Numbered from the stretch's first letter, positions 45,702 to 56,276 are shown. The stretch: 64,000 bases of DNA from an uncultured Oceanobacter sp. (GCA_913061185.1 CAJXTI010000007.1:39307-103306); one strand, 5' to 3'. Notes: generated by a model from the letters alone, not told the origin. Translations and numbers: made by a program.

Positions 45702-48674
45702 ATGCCGCGCCGCTCAATCCTGTCCGCCACCGAGCGCGAAAGCCTGCTGGCACTACCAGATGCCAAAGACGAACTGATACGGCACTACACGTTCAACGAA
45801 ACCGACCTATCGGTGATCCGCCAGCGTCGCGGCGCTGCGAATCGATTGGGCTTCGCCGTGCAGCTTTGCTACTTGCGATTCCCTGGCATCTTCTTGGGCA
45901 TCGATGAGCCTCCGTTTCCGCCCCTGCTGCGCATGGTGGCCGCACAACTCAAGGTGCCGGTGGAAAGCTGGAACGATTACGGCCAGCGCGAGCAGACACG
46001 GCGGGAGCACTTGGTCGAGCTGCAAACGGTGTTTGGATTCAAGCCCTTCACCATGAGTCACTACCGGCAAGCCGTGCATACATTGACCGAACTGGCCTTG
46101 CAAACAGACAAAGGCATTGTGCTGGCCAGCACCCTTGTTGAAAACCTGCGGCGGCAGAGCATCATCCTACCCGCCATGAATGCCATCGAGCGCGCAAGCG
46201 CCGAGGCCATTACCCGTGCCAACCGGAGCATCCATGCGGCATTGGCCGATTCCTTGATACCTGTCCATCGCCAGCGCCTGGACGAACTGCTCAAGCGCAA
46301 GGATGGTAGCAAAATGACGTGGCTAGCGTGGCTGCGCCAATCGCCCGCCAAGCCTAACTCGCGCCACATGCTTGAACACATCGAACGCCTCAAAGCCTGG
46401 CAAGCGCTTGACCTACCTGCTGGCATCGAACGGCAGGTACACCAAAACCGCTTGCTCAAGATCGCCCGCGAGGGCGGCCAGATGACGCCCGCCGACCTGG
46501 CCAAGTTCGAGTCGCAGCGGCGTTACGCCACCTTGGTAGCACTGGCCATCGAAGGCATGGCCACCGTCACTGATGAAATCATCGACCTTCACGACCGCAT
46601 CATCGGCAAGCTGTTCAATGCGGCCAAGAACAAGCATCAACAGCAGTTCCAGGCTTCCGGCAAGGCGATCAACGACAAGGTGCGGATGTATGGGCGCATC
46701 GGTCAGGCGCTGATTGAAGCCAAACAAAACGGCGGCGATCCGTTCGCCGCCATCGAAGCGGTCATGCCGTGGGACACCTTCGCCGCCAGCGTCACCGAGG
46801 CGCAAACGCTGGCGCGGCCTGCAGATTTTGATTTCCTGCACCATATCGGCGAGAGTTACGCCACGCTGCGCCGCTATGCGCCGCAGTTCCTGGACGTGCT
46901 CAAACTGCGCGCCGCGCCCACCGCCAAGGGTGTGCTCGATGCCATCGACGTGCTGCGCGGCATGAACAGCGACAGCGCGCGCAAGGTGCCCGCCGATGCG
47001 CCAACCGCATTCATCAAGCCGCGCTGGGCAAAGCTGGTTCTGACCGACGAGGGTATTGACCGGCGTTACTACGAATTATGCGCCCTGTCGGAGCTGAAGA
47101 ACGCACTGCGCTCTGGTGATGTTTGGGTGCAGGGTTCGCGTCAGTTCAAGGACTTCGACGAATACCTGGTGCCGATCGAGAAGTTCGCCACCTTGAAGCT
47201 GGCCAGCGAATTGCCACTGGCCGTGGCCACCGACTGCGACCAATATCTGCATGACCGACTGGAATTATTGGAGGCGCAACTCGCCACAGTCAACCGCATG
47301 GCGGCGACCAACGACTTACCGGACGCCATCATCACCACTGCATCGGGCCTGAAGATAACGCCGCTGGACGCAGCGGTGCCAGACGCCGCGCAAGCCTTGA
47401 TTGACCAGTCGGCGATGTTGCTGCCGCACCTCAAGATCACCGAGTTGCTGATGGAGGTCGATGAATGGACGGGCTTCACGCGCCACTTCACACACCTGAA
47501 GACCGGCGACACGGCCAAGGACAAAACCTTGCTGATGACGACGATTCTGGCTGATGGTATCAATCTTGGGCTCACCAAGATGGCCGAGTCCTGCCCTGGC
47601 ACCACCTACGCCAAGCTGTCTTGGCTGCAAGCCTGGCACGTTCGCGACGAAACCTATTCGACGGCGCTGGCCGAGCTGGTGAACGCACAGTATCGACAAC
47701 CCTTCGCCGGAAACTGGGGCGACGGCACCACGTCATCGTCGGACGGCCAGAACTTCCGAACCGGCAGCAAGGCAGAGAGCACCGGGCATATCAATCCGAA
47801 GTATGGAAGTAGCCCTGGGCGGACGTTCTATACCCATATCTCCGACCAATACGCGCCCTTCAGCGCCAAGGTGGTCAACGTCGGCTTGCGCGACTCGACT
47901 TATGTGCTCGATGGCCTGCTGTACCACGAGTCTGACTTGCGTATCGAGGAACACTACACCGACACGGCGGGCTTCACCGATCATGTGTTCGGCCTGATGC
48001 ACTTTCTGGGATTCCGGTTCGCGCCGCGCATCCGCGACCTGGGCGACACCAAGCTGTTCATTCCCAAGGGCGATACTGCCTACGATGCACTCAAGCCGAT
48101 GATTAGCAGCGACAGGCTGAACATCAAGGCTATTCGCGCTCATTGGGATGAAATCCTACGGCTGGCCACTTCGATCAAGCAGGGCACGGTGACGGCCTCG
48201 CTGATGCTGCGCAAGCTCGGCAGCTATCCGCGCCAAAACGGCTTGGCCGTCGCCCTGCGCGAGCTGGGGCGCATCGAGCGCACGCTGTTCATTCTGGATT
48301 GGCTGCAAAGCGTGGAGCTGCGCCGCCGCGTCCATGCGGGGCTGAATAAGGGCGAGGCGCGCAACGCGCTGGCCAGGGCGGTCTTCTTCTACCGATTGGG
48401 TGAAATCCGCGACCGCAGTTTTGAGCAGCAGCGCTACCGGGCCAGCGGCCTCAATCTGGTGACGGCGGCCATCGTGTTGTGGAACACGGTCTATCTGGAG
48501 CGTGCCACCAGTGCTTTGCGTGCCCACGGCATGGCGCTGGACGACACGTTGCTGCAATATCTGTCCCCGCTGGGGTGGGAGCATATCAACCTGACCGGCG
48601 ATTACCTATGGCGCAGCAGTGCCAAGGTCGGTGCGGGGAAGTTCAGGCCATTGCGACCGCTGCCACCGGCTTAG
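45702..48674 (+). CDS. tnpA: Tn3-family transposase TnpA
   Basis: 990 residues, full length for the Tn21 branch. The N-terminal DUF4158-type DNA-binding region (about 1-165, [17 protein letters not shown]) is followed by the DDE catalytic domain; sections such as [33 protein letters not shown] and [20 protein letters not shown] surround the acidic residues. It cuts and joins the 38-40-bp ends in replicative transposition. The stop codon lies inside the right inverted repeat. No frameshift was seen, so it is likely functional. Confidence 0.96.
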   Translation: MPRRSILSATERESLLALPDAKDELIRHYTFNETDLSVIRQRRGAANRLGFAVQLCYLRFPGIFLGIDEPPFPPLLRMVAAQLKVPVESWNDYGQREQTRREHLVELQTVFGFKPFTMSHYRQAVHTLTELALQTDKGIVLASTLVENLRRQSIILPAMNAIERASAEAITRANRSIHAALADSLIPVHRQRLDELLKRKDGSKMTWLAWLRQSPAKPNSRHMLEHIERLKAWQALDLPAGIERQVHQNRLLKIAREGGQMTPADLAKFESQRRYATLVALAIEGMATVTDEIIDLHDRIIGKLFNAAKNKHQQQFQASGKAINDKVRMYGRIGQALIEAKQNGGDPFAAIEAVMPWDTFAASVTEAQTLARPADFDFLHHIGESYATLRRYAPQFLDVLKLRAAPTAKGVLDAIDVLRGMNSDSARKVPADAPTAFIKPRWAKLVLTDEGIDRRYYELCALSELKNALRSGDVWVQGSRQFKDFDEYLVPIEKFATLKLASELPLAVATDCDQYLHDRLELLEAQLATVNRMAATNDLPDAIITTASGLKITPLDAAVPDAAQALIDQSAMLLPHLKITELLMEVDEWTGFTRHFTHLKTGDTAKDKTLLMTTILADGINLGLTKMAESCPGTTYAKLSWLQAWHVRDETYSTALAELVNAQYRQPFAGNWGDGTTSSSDGQNFRTGSKAESTGHINPKYGSSPGRTFYTHISDQYAPFSAKVVNVGLRDSTYVLDGLLYHESDLRIEEHYTDTAGFTDHVFGLMHFLGFRFAPRIRDLGDTKLFIPKGDTAYDALKPMISSDRLNIKAIRAHWDEILRLATSIKQGTVTASLMLRKLGSYPRQNGLAVALRELGRIERTLFILDWLQSVELRRRVHAGLNKGEARNALARAVFFYRLGEIRDRSFEQQRYRASGLNLVTAAIVLWNTVYLERATSALRAHGMALDDTLLQYLSPLGWEHINLTGDYLWRSSAKVGAGKFRPLRPLPPA

Positions 48675-48707
48675 CGTGCTTTATTTTCCGTTTTCTGAGA
48701 CGACCCC
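48668..48707 (-). repeat. Right terminal inverted repeat of the pbr transposon
   Basis: 40 bp complementary to the left repeat with one mismatch; it includes the end of tnpA. The 200 bp beyond it (48708-48908) hold no supported gene and do not continue the interrupted desaturase. Confidence 0.95.
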
Positions 48708-48908
48708 TTGAATGACCCATGGAAAACAATTTACAGGTGCTATCTGGTTTGCCTGTACGATTAAAGTAAATGAGCGGGCTTACTTGATTTCGCCTATGGG
48801 AGCCTCCTGTTAATCTTGAATCGAATATCGCAGACAACATTGGTAATAAGTCAATCGCTGTAAAATTCGATATACTGGGGCTATTGTCGATTTTTGTGGA
48901 GATGGACG

Positions 48909-49358
48909 ATGACAGCAGTTTTGTCTTCACCCACAGCGCCTTTGAGCACTTCATCTATCAATCCAGCACGCGAAGCAGAGACCAAATCTGGCGACAACTC
49001 GGCCGAGCGCAAACAATTAGAGCTCTCTCAGACATCTGTTCAACGGCATGTAGAATCTCACCTCGCCGTTACGACACAGTACAGTTCACCACCCAATTAC
49101 CAGTATAGGCCTCTCGATGGCCAACGCTATGTCGTCTCAGGTGATGTGGCGTTTGATACTTCATCTGAGCCCAACGATCCCAAAGCAACGCTGGAAAAAG
49201 CCCAGCTAATAAGCATGGCGTCCATGGCGCCCACTGATCCCTCACTTCAGGATCGTAACGCTTCTCAACAAGCGATGGTGATGGCGACACAAGCCAAAGG
49301 TGAGATTAACACAGTGTCGGCCGAGCCATTGGGACGACATATCGATGTACTCGTGTGA
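48909..49358 (+). CDS. SprA-like putative metalloprotease-family protein with altered active site
   Basis: 149 residues from ATG 48909, preceded by GGAG. The C-terminal half matches the SprA-related family: DGQRYVVSGDVAFDTS, then DPKATLEKAQ and APTDPSLQDRNASQQAM. Members usually carry an HExxH zinc motif before this part. Here the aligned place reads HVESH (residues 47-51), so both His are kept but the catalytic Glu has moved one position. It may be inactive or a degraded copy. The N-terminus is Ser/Thr-rich without a signal peptide. No neighbour points to a role. Confidence 0.65.
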   Translation: MTAVLSSPTAPLSTSSINPAREAETKSGDNSAERKQLELSQTSVQRHVESHLAVTTQYSSPPNYQYRPLDGQRYVVSGDVAFDTSSEPNDPKATLEKAQLISMASMAPTDPSLQDRNASQQAMVMATQAKGEINTVSAEPLGRHIDVLV

Positions 49359-49428
49359 CGATACGAATTTCCTGAACAAAATTCTGTGCTACAGAATTCA
49401 GATCGATGGCTCGTCGATGCTGGAGTTC

Positions 49429-50307
49429 CTAAACCTTTGCGTCTCGACAGGTTTCCTCCCCAAATTCCAACTCAATGGTCGTGTGCGCGAGATCGAACTC
49501 GCTGAGACGATCTGCAATTGTCATTTTCAAATCAATTTGCTGCTCCACGGATAAAGCGCGTTGTAATACCAAGTGCGCGGTAAGCACATGGTGCTCGCCA
49601 TCCAGTGACCACAGGTGGAGGTGGTGAACGCTTCGGACCTCATCAAGCTTGGATAGACAGCGGTGAAGTGACTCTGACAGTGCTTTGTCGGGTGCGGCCT
49701 GAAGAAATAATCGAGTGGTACTCCAAAGGTTTTTTCCGACATTGAACAAGATGTAGAGGGTAAAAACGATAGACAGTGCGGGGTCTAAAATCGGCCAATC
49801 CACAAAAAACAGCACAATGGAAACAATCAGGACGGCAGCCCAGCCCAGTACGTCTTCCAATAAATGCCAGTTTAAGACTTTCTCGTTAAGCGTTTTACCC
49901 TGGCTAAGCTGATAGGCGGCGATACCATTCACCAGAACGCCAAAAACAGCCAACCCTAACATACCCTCAATTACAGGCATTTCTGGTTGCAACAACTTGG
50001 GTATAGCTTTGGTCAGCACCCAGAAGGAGCCAATGATCAATACCAGGCCATTGATCAATGCGCCGAATAGTGACAGGCGACGGTAGCCGTAGGTGAACTC
50101 CACGTTCGAACCTTTGTTGCTCAACCTGCCAAGAATCCAGGCGAGGCCGATGGAAATACTGTCGCCGAGGTCGTGGACGGCATCAGCCATGATGGCGGTA
50201 CTGTTTGTCAGCCAGCCGCCAATAAATTCAATAACCGTAAATCCCAGATTGAGGAAAAAGGCCCAGCCAATACGTTTCGAACTGCTGGAGTGATCGTGGT
50301 TATGCAT
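49429..50307 (-). CDS. czcD: Cation diffusion facilitator (CzcD-like zinc/cadmium exporter)
   Basis: 292 residues from the ATG at 50305-50307 (MHNHDHSSSSKR); a longer frame to 50370 lacks support. The His-rich start is followed by six membrane helices with the metal-site pairs HDLGD (helix 2) and HLLED (helix 5), and a cytoplasmic C-terminal domain (VHHLHLWSLDGEHHVLTAHL). CDF proteins exchange protons for Zn(II), Cd(II) or Co(II) across the inner membrane. It is the last gene of the czc-type cluster and reads in the same direction. Confidence 0.9.
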   Translation of the reverse strand: MHNHDHSSSSKRIGWAFFLNLGFTVIEFIGGWLTNSTAIMADAVHDLGDSISIGLAWILGRLSNKGSNVEFTYGYRRLSLFGALINGLVLIIGSFWVLTKAIPKLLQPEMPVIEGMLGLAVFGVLVNGIAAYQLSQGKTLNEKVLNWHLLEDVLGWAAVLIVSIVLFFVDWPILDPALSIVFTLYILFNVGKNLWSTTRLFLQAAPDKALSESLHRCLSKLDEVRSVHHLHLWSLDGEHHVLTAHLVLQRALSVEQQIDLKMTIADRLSEFDLAHTTIELEFGEETCRDAKV

Positions 50308-50381
50308 AGTCCCTACACCAAGCGTTTCGGGTTTGGTGCGCGCTGGTGTGAACGTGGCCAGCGCGCACAAACTCGGATGTG

Positions 50382-50696
50382 TTAATGGCCGTCTATGGGC
50401 AGTACCTGTTCAACCGGACTGACGTAGACCCAACCGGATATGTTCGGTCCGATTTTCCCGGTTTTGCGAATGACGGAGGTCACCTTGTCCACCTGATTGT
50501 CTTCACATACCAGGGATAATTGAACTTCTGAGATAACCACGCCGGCTTCGGACGAATAGGCCAACTCACTTTCGCCCAAGGGTTTCAAGCTCCCTTTGAT
50601 GTCGAGTAACGATATGTTTTTGTAACCTGCATCGCGCAGTGCATCGATGACATCAGCGGTTCGAACGTGGTGAATAAAAGCGGTAATTTGTTTCAT
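50382..50696 (-). CDS. P-II-like protein associated with CzcA-type efflux
   Basis: 104 residues from the ATG at 50694-50696 (MKQITAFIHHVRTADVIDAL). It has the ferredoxin-like P-II fold pattern (ALRDAGYKNISLLDIKG, IRKTGKIGPNISGWVYVSP) but not the GlnB uridylylation loop sequence. Such small P-II relatives often lie directly after czcA/cusA genes and are thought to sense metal or modulate the pump; that role is inference. It begins 77 bp downstream of czcA. Confidence 0.8.
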   Translation of the reverse strand: MKQITAFIHHVRTADVIDALRDAGYKNISLLDIKGSLKPLGESELAYSSEAGVVISEVQLSLVCEDNQVDKVTSVIRKTGKIGPNISGWVYVSPVEQVLPIDGH

Positions 50697-50773
50697 GTGA
50701 ATACTCCAAAAAGTGTTGTCATTGCTATCAGAGGGATCGCGACAAGCCGTTCGACGCCGCGATCCTGAAGATG

Positions 50774-53700
50774 TCATTGGGCGATCGGTTCGCCATTGTC
50801 ATCAATCTCTTTTGGCTTTCGCCAAGCCAGTCTATAGAGACCAGGAAGCACCAGAAGCGTGAGTAACGTGGAGGAGATAATGCCCCCGATGACCACCGTG
50901 GCCAGCGGTCTTTGGACTTCGGCCCCGGTACTGGTGTTAAGCGCCATTGGCAAGAAGCCCAATGCAGCCACTAAAGCGACCATCAAAATCGGTCGCAATC
51001 TCAACATGGCGCCGCCCAGAATCGCCTGCTCGACGGATTCACCGCGATTGAGCTCATCCCGAAAGGCCGACACCATCATGACCCCGGTCAGTACCGATAC
51101 ACCGCATAAAGTAATAAACCCAACACCGGCGGTAATCGAGAGGGGGATGTCCCGTAACCACAAGGCGATAACGCCACCGGTCAGCGCCAGCGGTACGCCA
51201 CTAAAGACCAATGCCGCATCTTTTGCCGAACCAAAGGTCATCATCAGCAATGCAAAAATCATCACCAAAGTGACGGGGACAAGCAGGCTCAACCGCTGCG
51301 AGGCCGATTGCAATTGTTCAAACGTGCCGCCGTACTCCAGCCAATAACCGGGTGGCAATTTCACCTGTTGCGCCACTTTGCCCTGTACTTCGGCCACAAA
51401 GCCACCCAAATCACGCCCGCGAACATTCGCGCTGACGACCAATCGCCGCTTGCCGTTTTCACGAGAGATCTGATTAGGTCCAGGCGCCAATGTGAGGCTT
51501 GCGACTTCTCGCAGCGGTACGTAGCCACCGTCTGGCAACGGTATGGGCAAACGTTCCAAAGCGCTCAAATCGCCCCTTACGCGCTCAGCCACTCGCACCA
51601 CTATCGAGAAACGTTGATCGCCCTCAAAAATCAGGCCGGCTTCCTCACCACCCGTGGCGGCGGCTACTACGTCCTGCACATCGGCAACATTCAAACCATA
51701 GCGATACATCGCAGAACGATCTGCGTCGATGGATAGAATAGGCAAACCGGACACTTGCTCGACTTTCACCCCTTCTGCGCCTTCGATACCGTTCAAAACC
51801 GCTGCAATTTCACCGCCTGACCGAAGCAGTTGCGCCAGATCATCGCCGAATACCTTGATCCCGAGGTCTGAGCGCACACCCGAGATCAACTCGTTAAAGC
51901 GAAGTTGGATCGGTTGGCTGATCTCATAGGCATTCCCGGGTAACAACGATAGCTTCTCACCGATTTCTTCCAACAGTTGCGCTTTGGTTTTGTCGGGGTC
52001 GGGCCATTCGCTGTGATCCTTGAGCATGACATAACCATCGGAAATGTTGGGTCCCATAGGATCGCTGGCGACCTCCGCAGTACCTACGCGCGAAAAGTAG
52101 GTTTTCACTTCCGGTATCTCCAGCACAGCCTTTTCGAGCTTAAACTGCATATCCAAGGTTTGCGTGAGACTGGTACCGGGTATCCGCAGCGCCTGGACGG
52201 CAATATCGCCCTCATCCAGATTGGGGATAAATTCCGTCCCCATCCGCGAAGCCAGTGCGCCGACTAACACCACAAAGATCAGCGCTGCAGACAATACGGG
52301 CACGCGAAACTTGAGTGCCCATGCCAATACCGGTGCGTAAAAGCGCTTGGAGTGACGAACAATAAAATTGTCCTTCTCCTCAATATGCCCTGTCATAAAC
52401 AGCGCCACGGCGGCAGGGACGAAGGTGAGTGACAGCACCAGCGCAGACAGCAAGGCCATGATTACCGCCATGGCCATGGGCGTAAACATTTTTCCTTCCA
52501 CGCCGGTTAGCGCCAGGATGGGTAAGTTCACCAGAATCACTACCAATACGCTGATCAAACTCGGTGTAAATACCTCGCGGGTGGCCGCAAACACCGTTTG
52601 AAAACGTTCGTCCAGCTTTAAGGTGCGCCCAAGGTGGTGCTGGCGTCCGGCCAGGCGCAAAATGCAGTTTTCGACAATGATCACCGCGCCATCCACAATC
52701 AAGCCAAAATCGAGCGCACCCAAACTCATCAGATTGGCGCTGACCTTGGTCTGCACCATGCCTGTCATCAACATCAACATGGATAAAGGGATCACCATCG
52801 CCGTGAGCAAGGCCGCCCGCACGTTGCCCAGCATGACCAGGAGCACGACAACAACCAATATCGCGCCTTCCGCCAGGTTGGCCTGTACCGTGGCAATGGT
52901 TTTATCGACCAGTACCGTACGGTTATAAACCGGCTCAGCAATCACGCCTTCAGGCAGCGTTTTATTGATCTCCAGCAACTTGGCCGACACCGCCTGGGAA
53001 ACCGTCCGGCTATTACCGCCCAACAGCATGACGGCGGTACCCAATACTGTCTCCTCACCGTTGAGTGTCGCAGCACCGGTGCGCAATTCCTTGCCGAATC
53101 CAACCTCGGCCACGTCAGCCACGGTAATAGGTAAGCCGTCACGACGGGCGACGATGATTTTTTCGATCGCCGGGATGTCAGCTACCTGTCCGGGTGCGCG
53201 GATCAAATATTGCTCGCCATTTTTTTCAATATATCCGGCACCGATGTTGGCGTTGTTTTTCTCCAATGCCGCCACCAGATCGTCGAAGCTGAGCTGGTAG
53301 GCCAGCAGCTTTGCAGGCTCAGGGGTGATGTGGAACTGCTTCTCGAAACCGCCAATGGTATTGACTTCGGTGACCCCTGGAACCAGGCGCAACTGGGGAC
53401 GGATCACCCAATCCTGCAAGGTACGTAAGGCCGTCGCATCATAGGGCTCGCCATTTTCCTGCAAGGCACCCGGTTTCGCATGCACCGCATAGTGAAAGAT
53501 TTCACCGAGACCGGTAGCAACGGGGCCCATCACCGGCTCGATCCCCGCGGGCATATCGCTTTTCGCCTGCTGCAATCGCTCATTGATCAGGTTGCGGGCA
53601 AAGTAGATGTCCGTGCCTTTTTCAAATACTACGGTCACCTGAGACAGGGCGTAGCGTGATAACGAACGGGTACTCTCCACATAGGGCAGCCCTGTGATGG

Positions 53701-53914
53701 CCAGCTCCACCAGGTAGGTAATGCGTTGTTCCACTTCCAGCGGTGAGTAGCCAGGGGCCTCCGTGTTGATCTGCACCTGGACATTGGTGATATCGGGTAC
53801 CGCGTCGATGGGCAGGTGCTGATAGTTCCAGACACCCAGGGCGCCAGTTACCAGCACCAGAAACATCACTAGCCAGCGGCGCGCGATGGAAAACTGAATG
53901 AGTTTATCGATCAT
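50774..53914 (-). CDS. czcA: CzcA-family heavy-metal RND efflux pump
   Basis: 1046 residues. The N-terminus MIDKLIQFSIARRWLVM opens a 12-helix RND protein with two large periplasmic loops. The proton-relay helix DFGLIVDGAVIIVEN (near residue 400) is the signature of divalent-metal (Zn/Co/Cd) pumps; monovalent CusA types have a different set. It is the inner-membrane, proton-driven part of a tripartite pump with the czcB and czcC products encoded upstream on the same strand. An 83-bp gap separates it from czcB. Confidence 0.93.
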   Translation of the reverse strand: MIDKLIQFSIARRWLVMFLVLVTGALGVWNYQHLPIDAVPDITNVQVQINTEAPGYSPLEVEQRITYLVELAITGLPYVESTRSLSRYALSQVTVVFEKGTDIYFARNLINERLQQAKSDMPAGIEPVMGPVATGLGEIFHYAVHAKPGALQENGEPYDATALRTLQDWVIRPQLRLVPGVTEVNTIGGFEKQFHITPEPAKLLAYQLSFDDLVAALEKNNANIGAGYIEKNGEQYLIRAPGQVADIPAIEKIIVARRDGLPITVADVAEVGFGKELRTGAATLNGEETVLGTAVMLLGGNSRTVSQAVSAKLLEINKTLPEGVIAEPVYNRTVLVDKTIATVQANLAEGAILVVVVLLVMLGNVRAALLTAMVIPLSMLMLMTGMVQTKVSANLMSLGALDFGLIVDGAVIIVENCILRLAGRQHHLGRTLKLDERFQTVFAATREVFTPSLISVLVVILVNLPILALTGVEGKMFTPMAMAVIMALLSALVLSLTFVPAAVALFMTGHIEEKDNFIVRHSKRFYAPVLAWALKFRVPVLSAALIFVVLVGALASRMGTEFIPNLDEGDIAVQALRIPGTSLTQTLDMQFKLEKAVLEIPEVKTYFSRVGTAEVASDPMGPNISDGYVMLKDHSEWPDPDKTKAQLLEEIGEKLSLLPGNAYEISQPIQLRFNELISGVRSDLGIKVFGDDLAQLLRSGGEIAAVLNGIEGAEGVKVEQVSGLPILSIDADRSAMYRYGLNVADVQDVVAAATGGEEAGLIFEGDQRFSIVVRVAERVRGDLSALERLPIPLPDGGYVPLREVASLTLAPGPNQISRENGKRRLVVSANVRGRDLGGFVAEVQGKVAQQVKLPPGYWLEYGGTFEQLQSASQRLSLLVPVTLVMIFALLMMTFGSAKDAALVFSGVPLALTGGVIALWLRDIPLSITAGVGFITLCGVSVLTGVMMVSAFRDELNRGESVEQAILGGAMLRLRPILMVALVAALGFLPMALNTSTGAEVQRPLATVVIGGIISSTLLTLLVLPGLYRLAWRKPKEIDDNGEPIAQ

Positions 53915-53997
53915 TGTGAACTCCTAGTTGTGGTTCGTATGACCGGTTAAAACCGTGCAGGTGGTTCGGCGTCGTAAAGCGTGCCAATAGCAATAGA

Positions 53998-54939
53998 TTA
54001 GTCTCCATGTTCAGCATCCTCCTTGCCCAGTTCCGATTTCAGAACAAAGCTGTTTTTGCTGACATACACTTCATTGGCGGACAGACCAGCTACGACTTCG
54101 CTTAGCTCGCCATCGCTGCGTCCCAGCGTCACCGCTCGTGGTTCAAAACCCTCTTCACCCTGGACAAAAACGACGGGGTTATCCTCGACGATTTGCAAGG
54201 CTTCGTTGCGGATCACCATTGGAGCGGCTATTTCGGCGCGGGTGATTTGCGCGTTGACAAAGAGACCGGGTTTCCAAATGCCATTCGGGTTGTCGATCAA
54301 AGCGCGCGCCATAATGGCCTGATTACCAGTTTGGCCAAGCGGCGCAATATAGATGATTTTTCCCTCTGCGATATGGGTCGAATCGAGACTGAGAATGCGA
54401 ACTTTCTGCCCTGATTGAACCTGAGCAACATCCTTTGGAAAAATCGACAGCTCTACCCAGACCGTGGAAAAATCCTTCAGCTCCAATAGCGGGGCATCGC
54501 TGGTTTGTTCGCCAGGATTAGCGTTGCGCTGTGTAATAACGCCATTGAGTGCCGAAACTATCGAATAGGTTTTCAGGCTTTCGTTGGCTTCTACGGTCAA
54601 CAGGGTTTCGCCCTTACGAACCGGATCACCAACACTTTTTTTAACTTCCCGAATAACACCGTCAAAGCGTGCGGTCACTGATTGTACGCGCTCTGCGTTG
54701 GTGGCGACGACGCCGTATACCGGCAATACATCGCGGATGGTGCCAGAAGTCACGGTTGCCAGCGAAATGCCCGAATGTTGTATCTGCTGCTGAGTCAGTT
54801 CAATGTGGCCTTCTTCGCCGTGCTCTGCTTCCTCTCCGCGACCTGTTTCGGCAAGCGCTTGCCCGGATAGCAGCGCGATAAGGAAGCAACAGCCAAGAAG
54901 ATGGGTGATGGGTTTGTTAAAATGAGTTTTTAATTTCAT
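53998..54939 (-). CDS. czcB: RND efflux periplasmic adaptor (CzcB-like)
   Basis: 313 residues with a signal peptide (GCCFLIALLSGQALA) and a short His/Glu-rich segment (EEAEHGEEGH) after it. The lipoyl/barrel-sandwich part (DPVRKGETLLTVEANESL) and beta-barrel (VWVELSIFPKDVAQVQSGQK) of membrane-fusion proteins follow. It is shorter than classical CzcB (~520 residues). The C-terminus EDAEHGD repeats the acidic/His pattern. It bridges CzcA and CzcC. Its ATG overlaps the czcC stop by 4 bp. Confidence 0.9.
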   Translation of the reverse strand: MKLKTHFNKPITHLLGCCFLIALLSGQALAETGRGEEAEHGEEGHIELTQQQIQHSGISLATVTSGTIRDVLPVYGVVATNAERVQSVTARFDGVIREVKKSVGDPVRKGETLLTVEANESLKTYSIVSALNGVITQRNANPGEQTSDAPLLELKDFSTVWVELSIFPKDVAQVQSGQKVRILSLDSTHIAEGKIIYIAPLGQTGNQAIMARALIDNPNGIWKPGLFVNAQITRAEIAAPMVIRNEALQIVEDNPVVFVQGEEGFEPRAVTLGRSDGELSEVVAGLSANEVYVSKNSFVLKSELGKEDAEHGD

Positions 54940-56276
54940 CGTGATGATCCTGAAAATGTGTTGTCTTCGCCATACTGAGTCAAGGCCAGGGGCTCTGCTG
55001 TCAGTTGCTCAATTTCTGCGCCATAGGTTAAAGCGGCTGCCGCCGCTTCGATCTGGGTGCGCCTGGCGCTCAATAATTCCTGCCGCGCGCTGACATAGTC
55101 GAGATACCCGTAGCGACCGCGTTGATAGGCCGCCTGTGTTTCTACCAGGGCCTGCTCAAGGGCGGGAATGATCGCGGTACGTAGCGCCTTGACCGCGACA
55201 ATGGCTTGTTTGCGGTTGTGAAAAGCCCGGAACAGTTGCGTGTGTAGATCCAGCAGCATTACATCGCGCTCTGCCAACACCTGATTCTTTTCGGCCAACG
55301 CGGTCGAAACGGCGCCGACATTTCGCTTGCCGGAAAACAACGGCATGCTGAAACCCGCTACCAATGCGGTGTCATCGGTCTCCTGCAAGCGACGAACCCC
55401 CACCGACCAACTGATATCGGCACTGGATTGGGTTTGAGCAAGGCGTATTTCTGCTTCTTTGAGACGGGACTCTACTGCGAATACTTCTATCGCAGGATTT
55501 TTTTCAACTTTGGCGTACAACAGGTCGAATGCCACGTCCTCGCCAAACTGGAATAGATCACCTTCCACCTTGTCAAAGTCCGGTGAGGTTACCCCCCACA
55601 AGGCAGACAACGACACTTTCAAATAAGCAAGCCGTTGCTGCTCCGAAAGCAAAGCGAGCTTCGCTTGCTCGGCAGCGGCCTGTGCCCGTTTGACTTCCGC
55701 CTCGGGTGTCGCTCCCGCCGTAGCCCGCTTTTTCACAATGCGTAAGCTCTCGCTCGCCAACTGGGCGGCCTCGCCAGCCAGGGTGACCTGCTCCTGTGCC
55801 GCTAGCACATCGACGTAACGGCGGGTGACTTCGCCCAATAAGGCCAAGGATTCCACCTGTCGGCTGGCATTGAGCACCGACCGACTGTGGGAGATTACGC
55901 CTTGCCGTGCCGCGCGCTTATCCCCCATTTCGATGACCGAAGACAGCGCAATGGTGAGTTCAGCACCACCTGCGCCGCTGAAGTCCCCAGTGCCCCCGAC
56001 ATTTTCAGCGTCAAATCCCAGCTCATACGCCGGCCTTAACCCGGCTGTTTCGGCCTGCCCTTGAAGGGCTGCGTAGCGGTAGGGAAAAACTTTTAAAGAA
56101 GGGTTTTGTGACAAGGCGCGCTGCACCGCATTGGTCAGCGTGATCGTTGAGTCCCCAGGTGCGGCGTTAAGCCCCGACGAAGAAATAAAAAATAATAAAC
56201 TGAACAGAATGCAGCGGCTTTTGATATTCCGCCGACCCGTAGCGCCAGAACCCGGCGCAGTACGTATTGATAGCAT
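54936..56276 (-). CDS. czcC: TolC-family outer-membrane efflux protein (CzcC-like)
   Basis: 446 residues. A signal peptide (CILFSLLFFISSSGLNA) after a basic start is followed by two OEP repeats: ITLTNAVQRALSQNPSLKVF, and the second around residue 260. Long helical stretches (EQVTLAGEAAQLASESLRIV) form the periplasmic tunnel. It completes the CzcCBA pump in the outer membrane and is first among the three pump genes in transcription order. Confidence 0.92.
   Translation of the reverse strand: MLSIRTAPGSGATGRRNIKSRCILFSLLFFISSSGLNAAPGDSTITLTNAVQRALSQNPSLKVFPYRYAALQGQAETAGLRPAYELGFDAENVGGTGDFSGAGGAELTIALSSVIEMGDKRAARQGVISHSRSVLNASRQVESLALLGEVTRRYVDVLAAQEQVTLAGEAAQLASESLRIVKKRATAGATPEAEVKRAQAAAEQAKLALLSEQQRLAYLKVSLSALWGVTSPDFDKVEGDLFQFGEDVAFDLLYAKVEKNPAIEVFAVESRLKEAEIRLAQTQSSADISWSVGVRRLQETDDTALVAGFSMPLFSGKRNVGAVSTALAEKNQVLAERDVMLLDLHTQLFRAFHNRKQAIVAVKALRTAIIPALEQALVETQAAYQRGRYGYLDYVSARQELLSARRTQIEAAAAALTYGAEIEQLTAEPLALTQYGEDNTFSGSSR

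Larger units (their letters stand above)
40960..48707. mobile_element. Complete Tn3-family transposon with pbr lead-resistance genes
   Basis: 7,748 bp bounded by 40-bp inverted repeats that differ at one position. Contents: pbrR (-), pbrA, fused pbrB-pbrC, a res-like region, tnpR and tnpA. Arrangement and repeats (GGGGTCG..CTCAGAAAACGG start) are those of Tn21-branch Tn3 transposons. The flanking 5 bp are CACCA on the left and TTGAA on the right, so no target duplication is seen. It appears more GC-rich than its surroundings. Confidence 0.93.

Noticed and set aside
48643..48954. Minus-strand frame of 103 codons crossing the right inverted repeat
   Set aside because: It runs from transposon DNA into the flank through the repeat, so it is a junction artefact with no family match.
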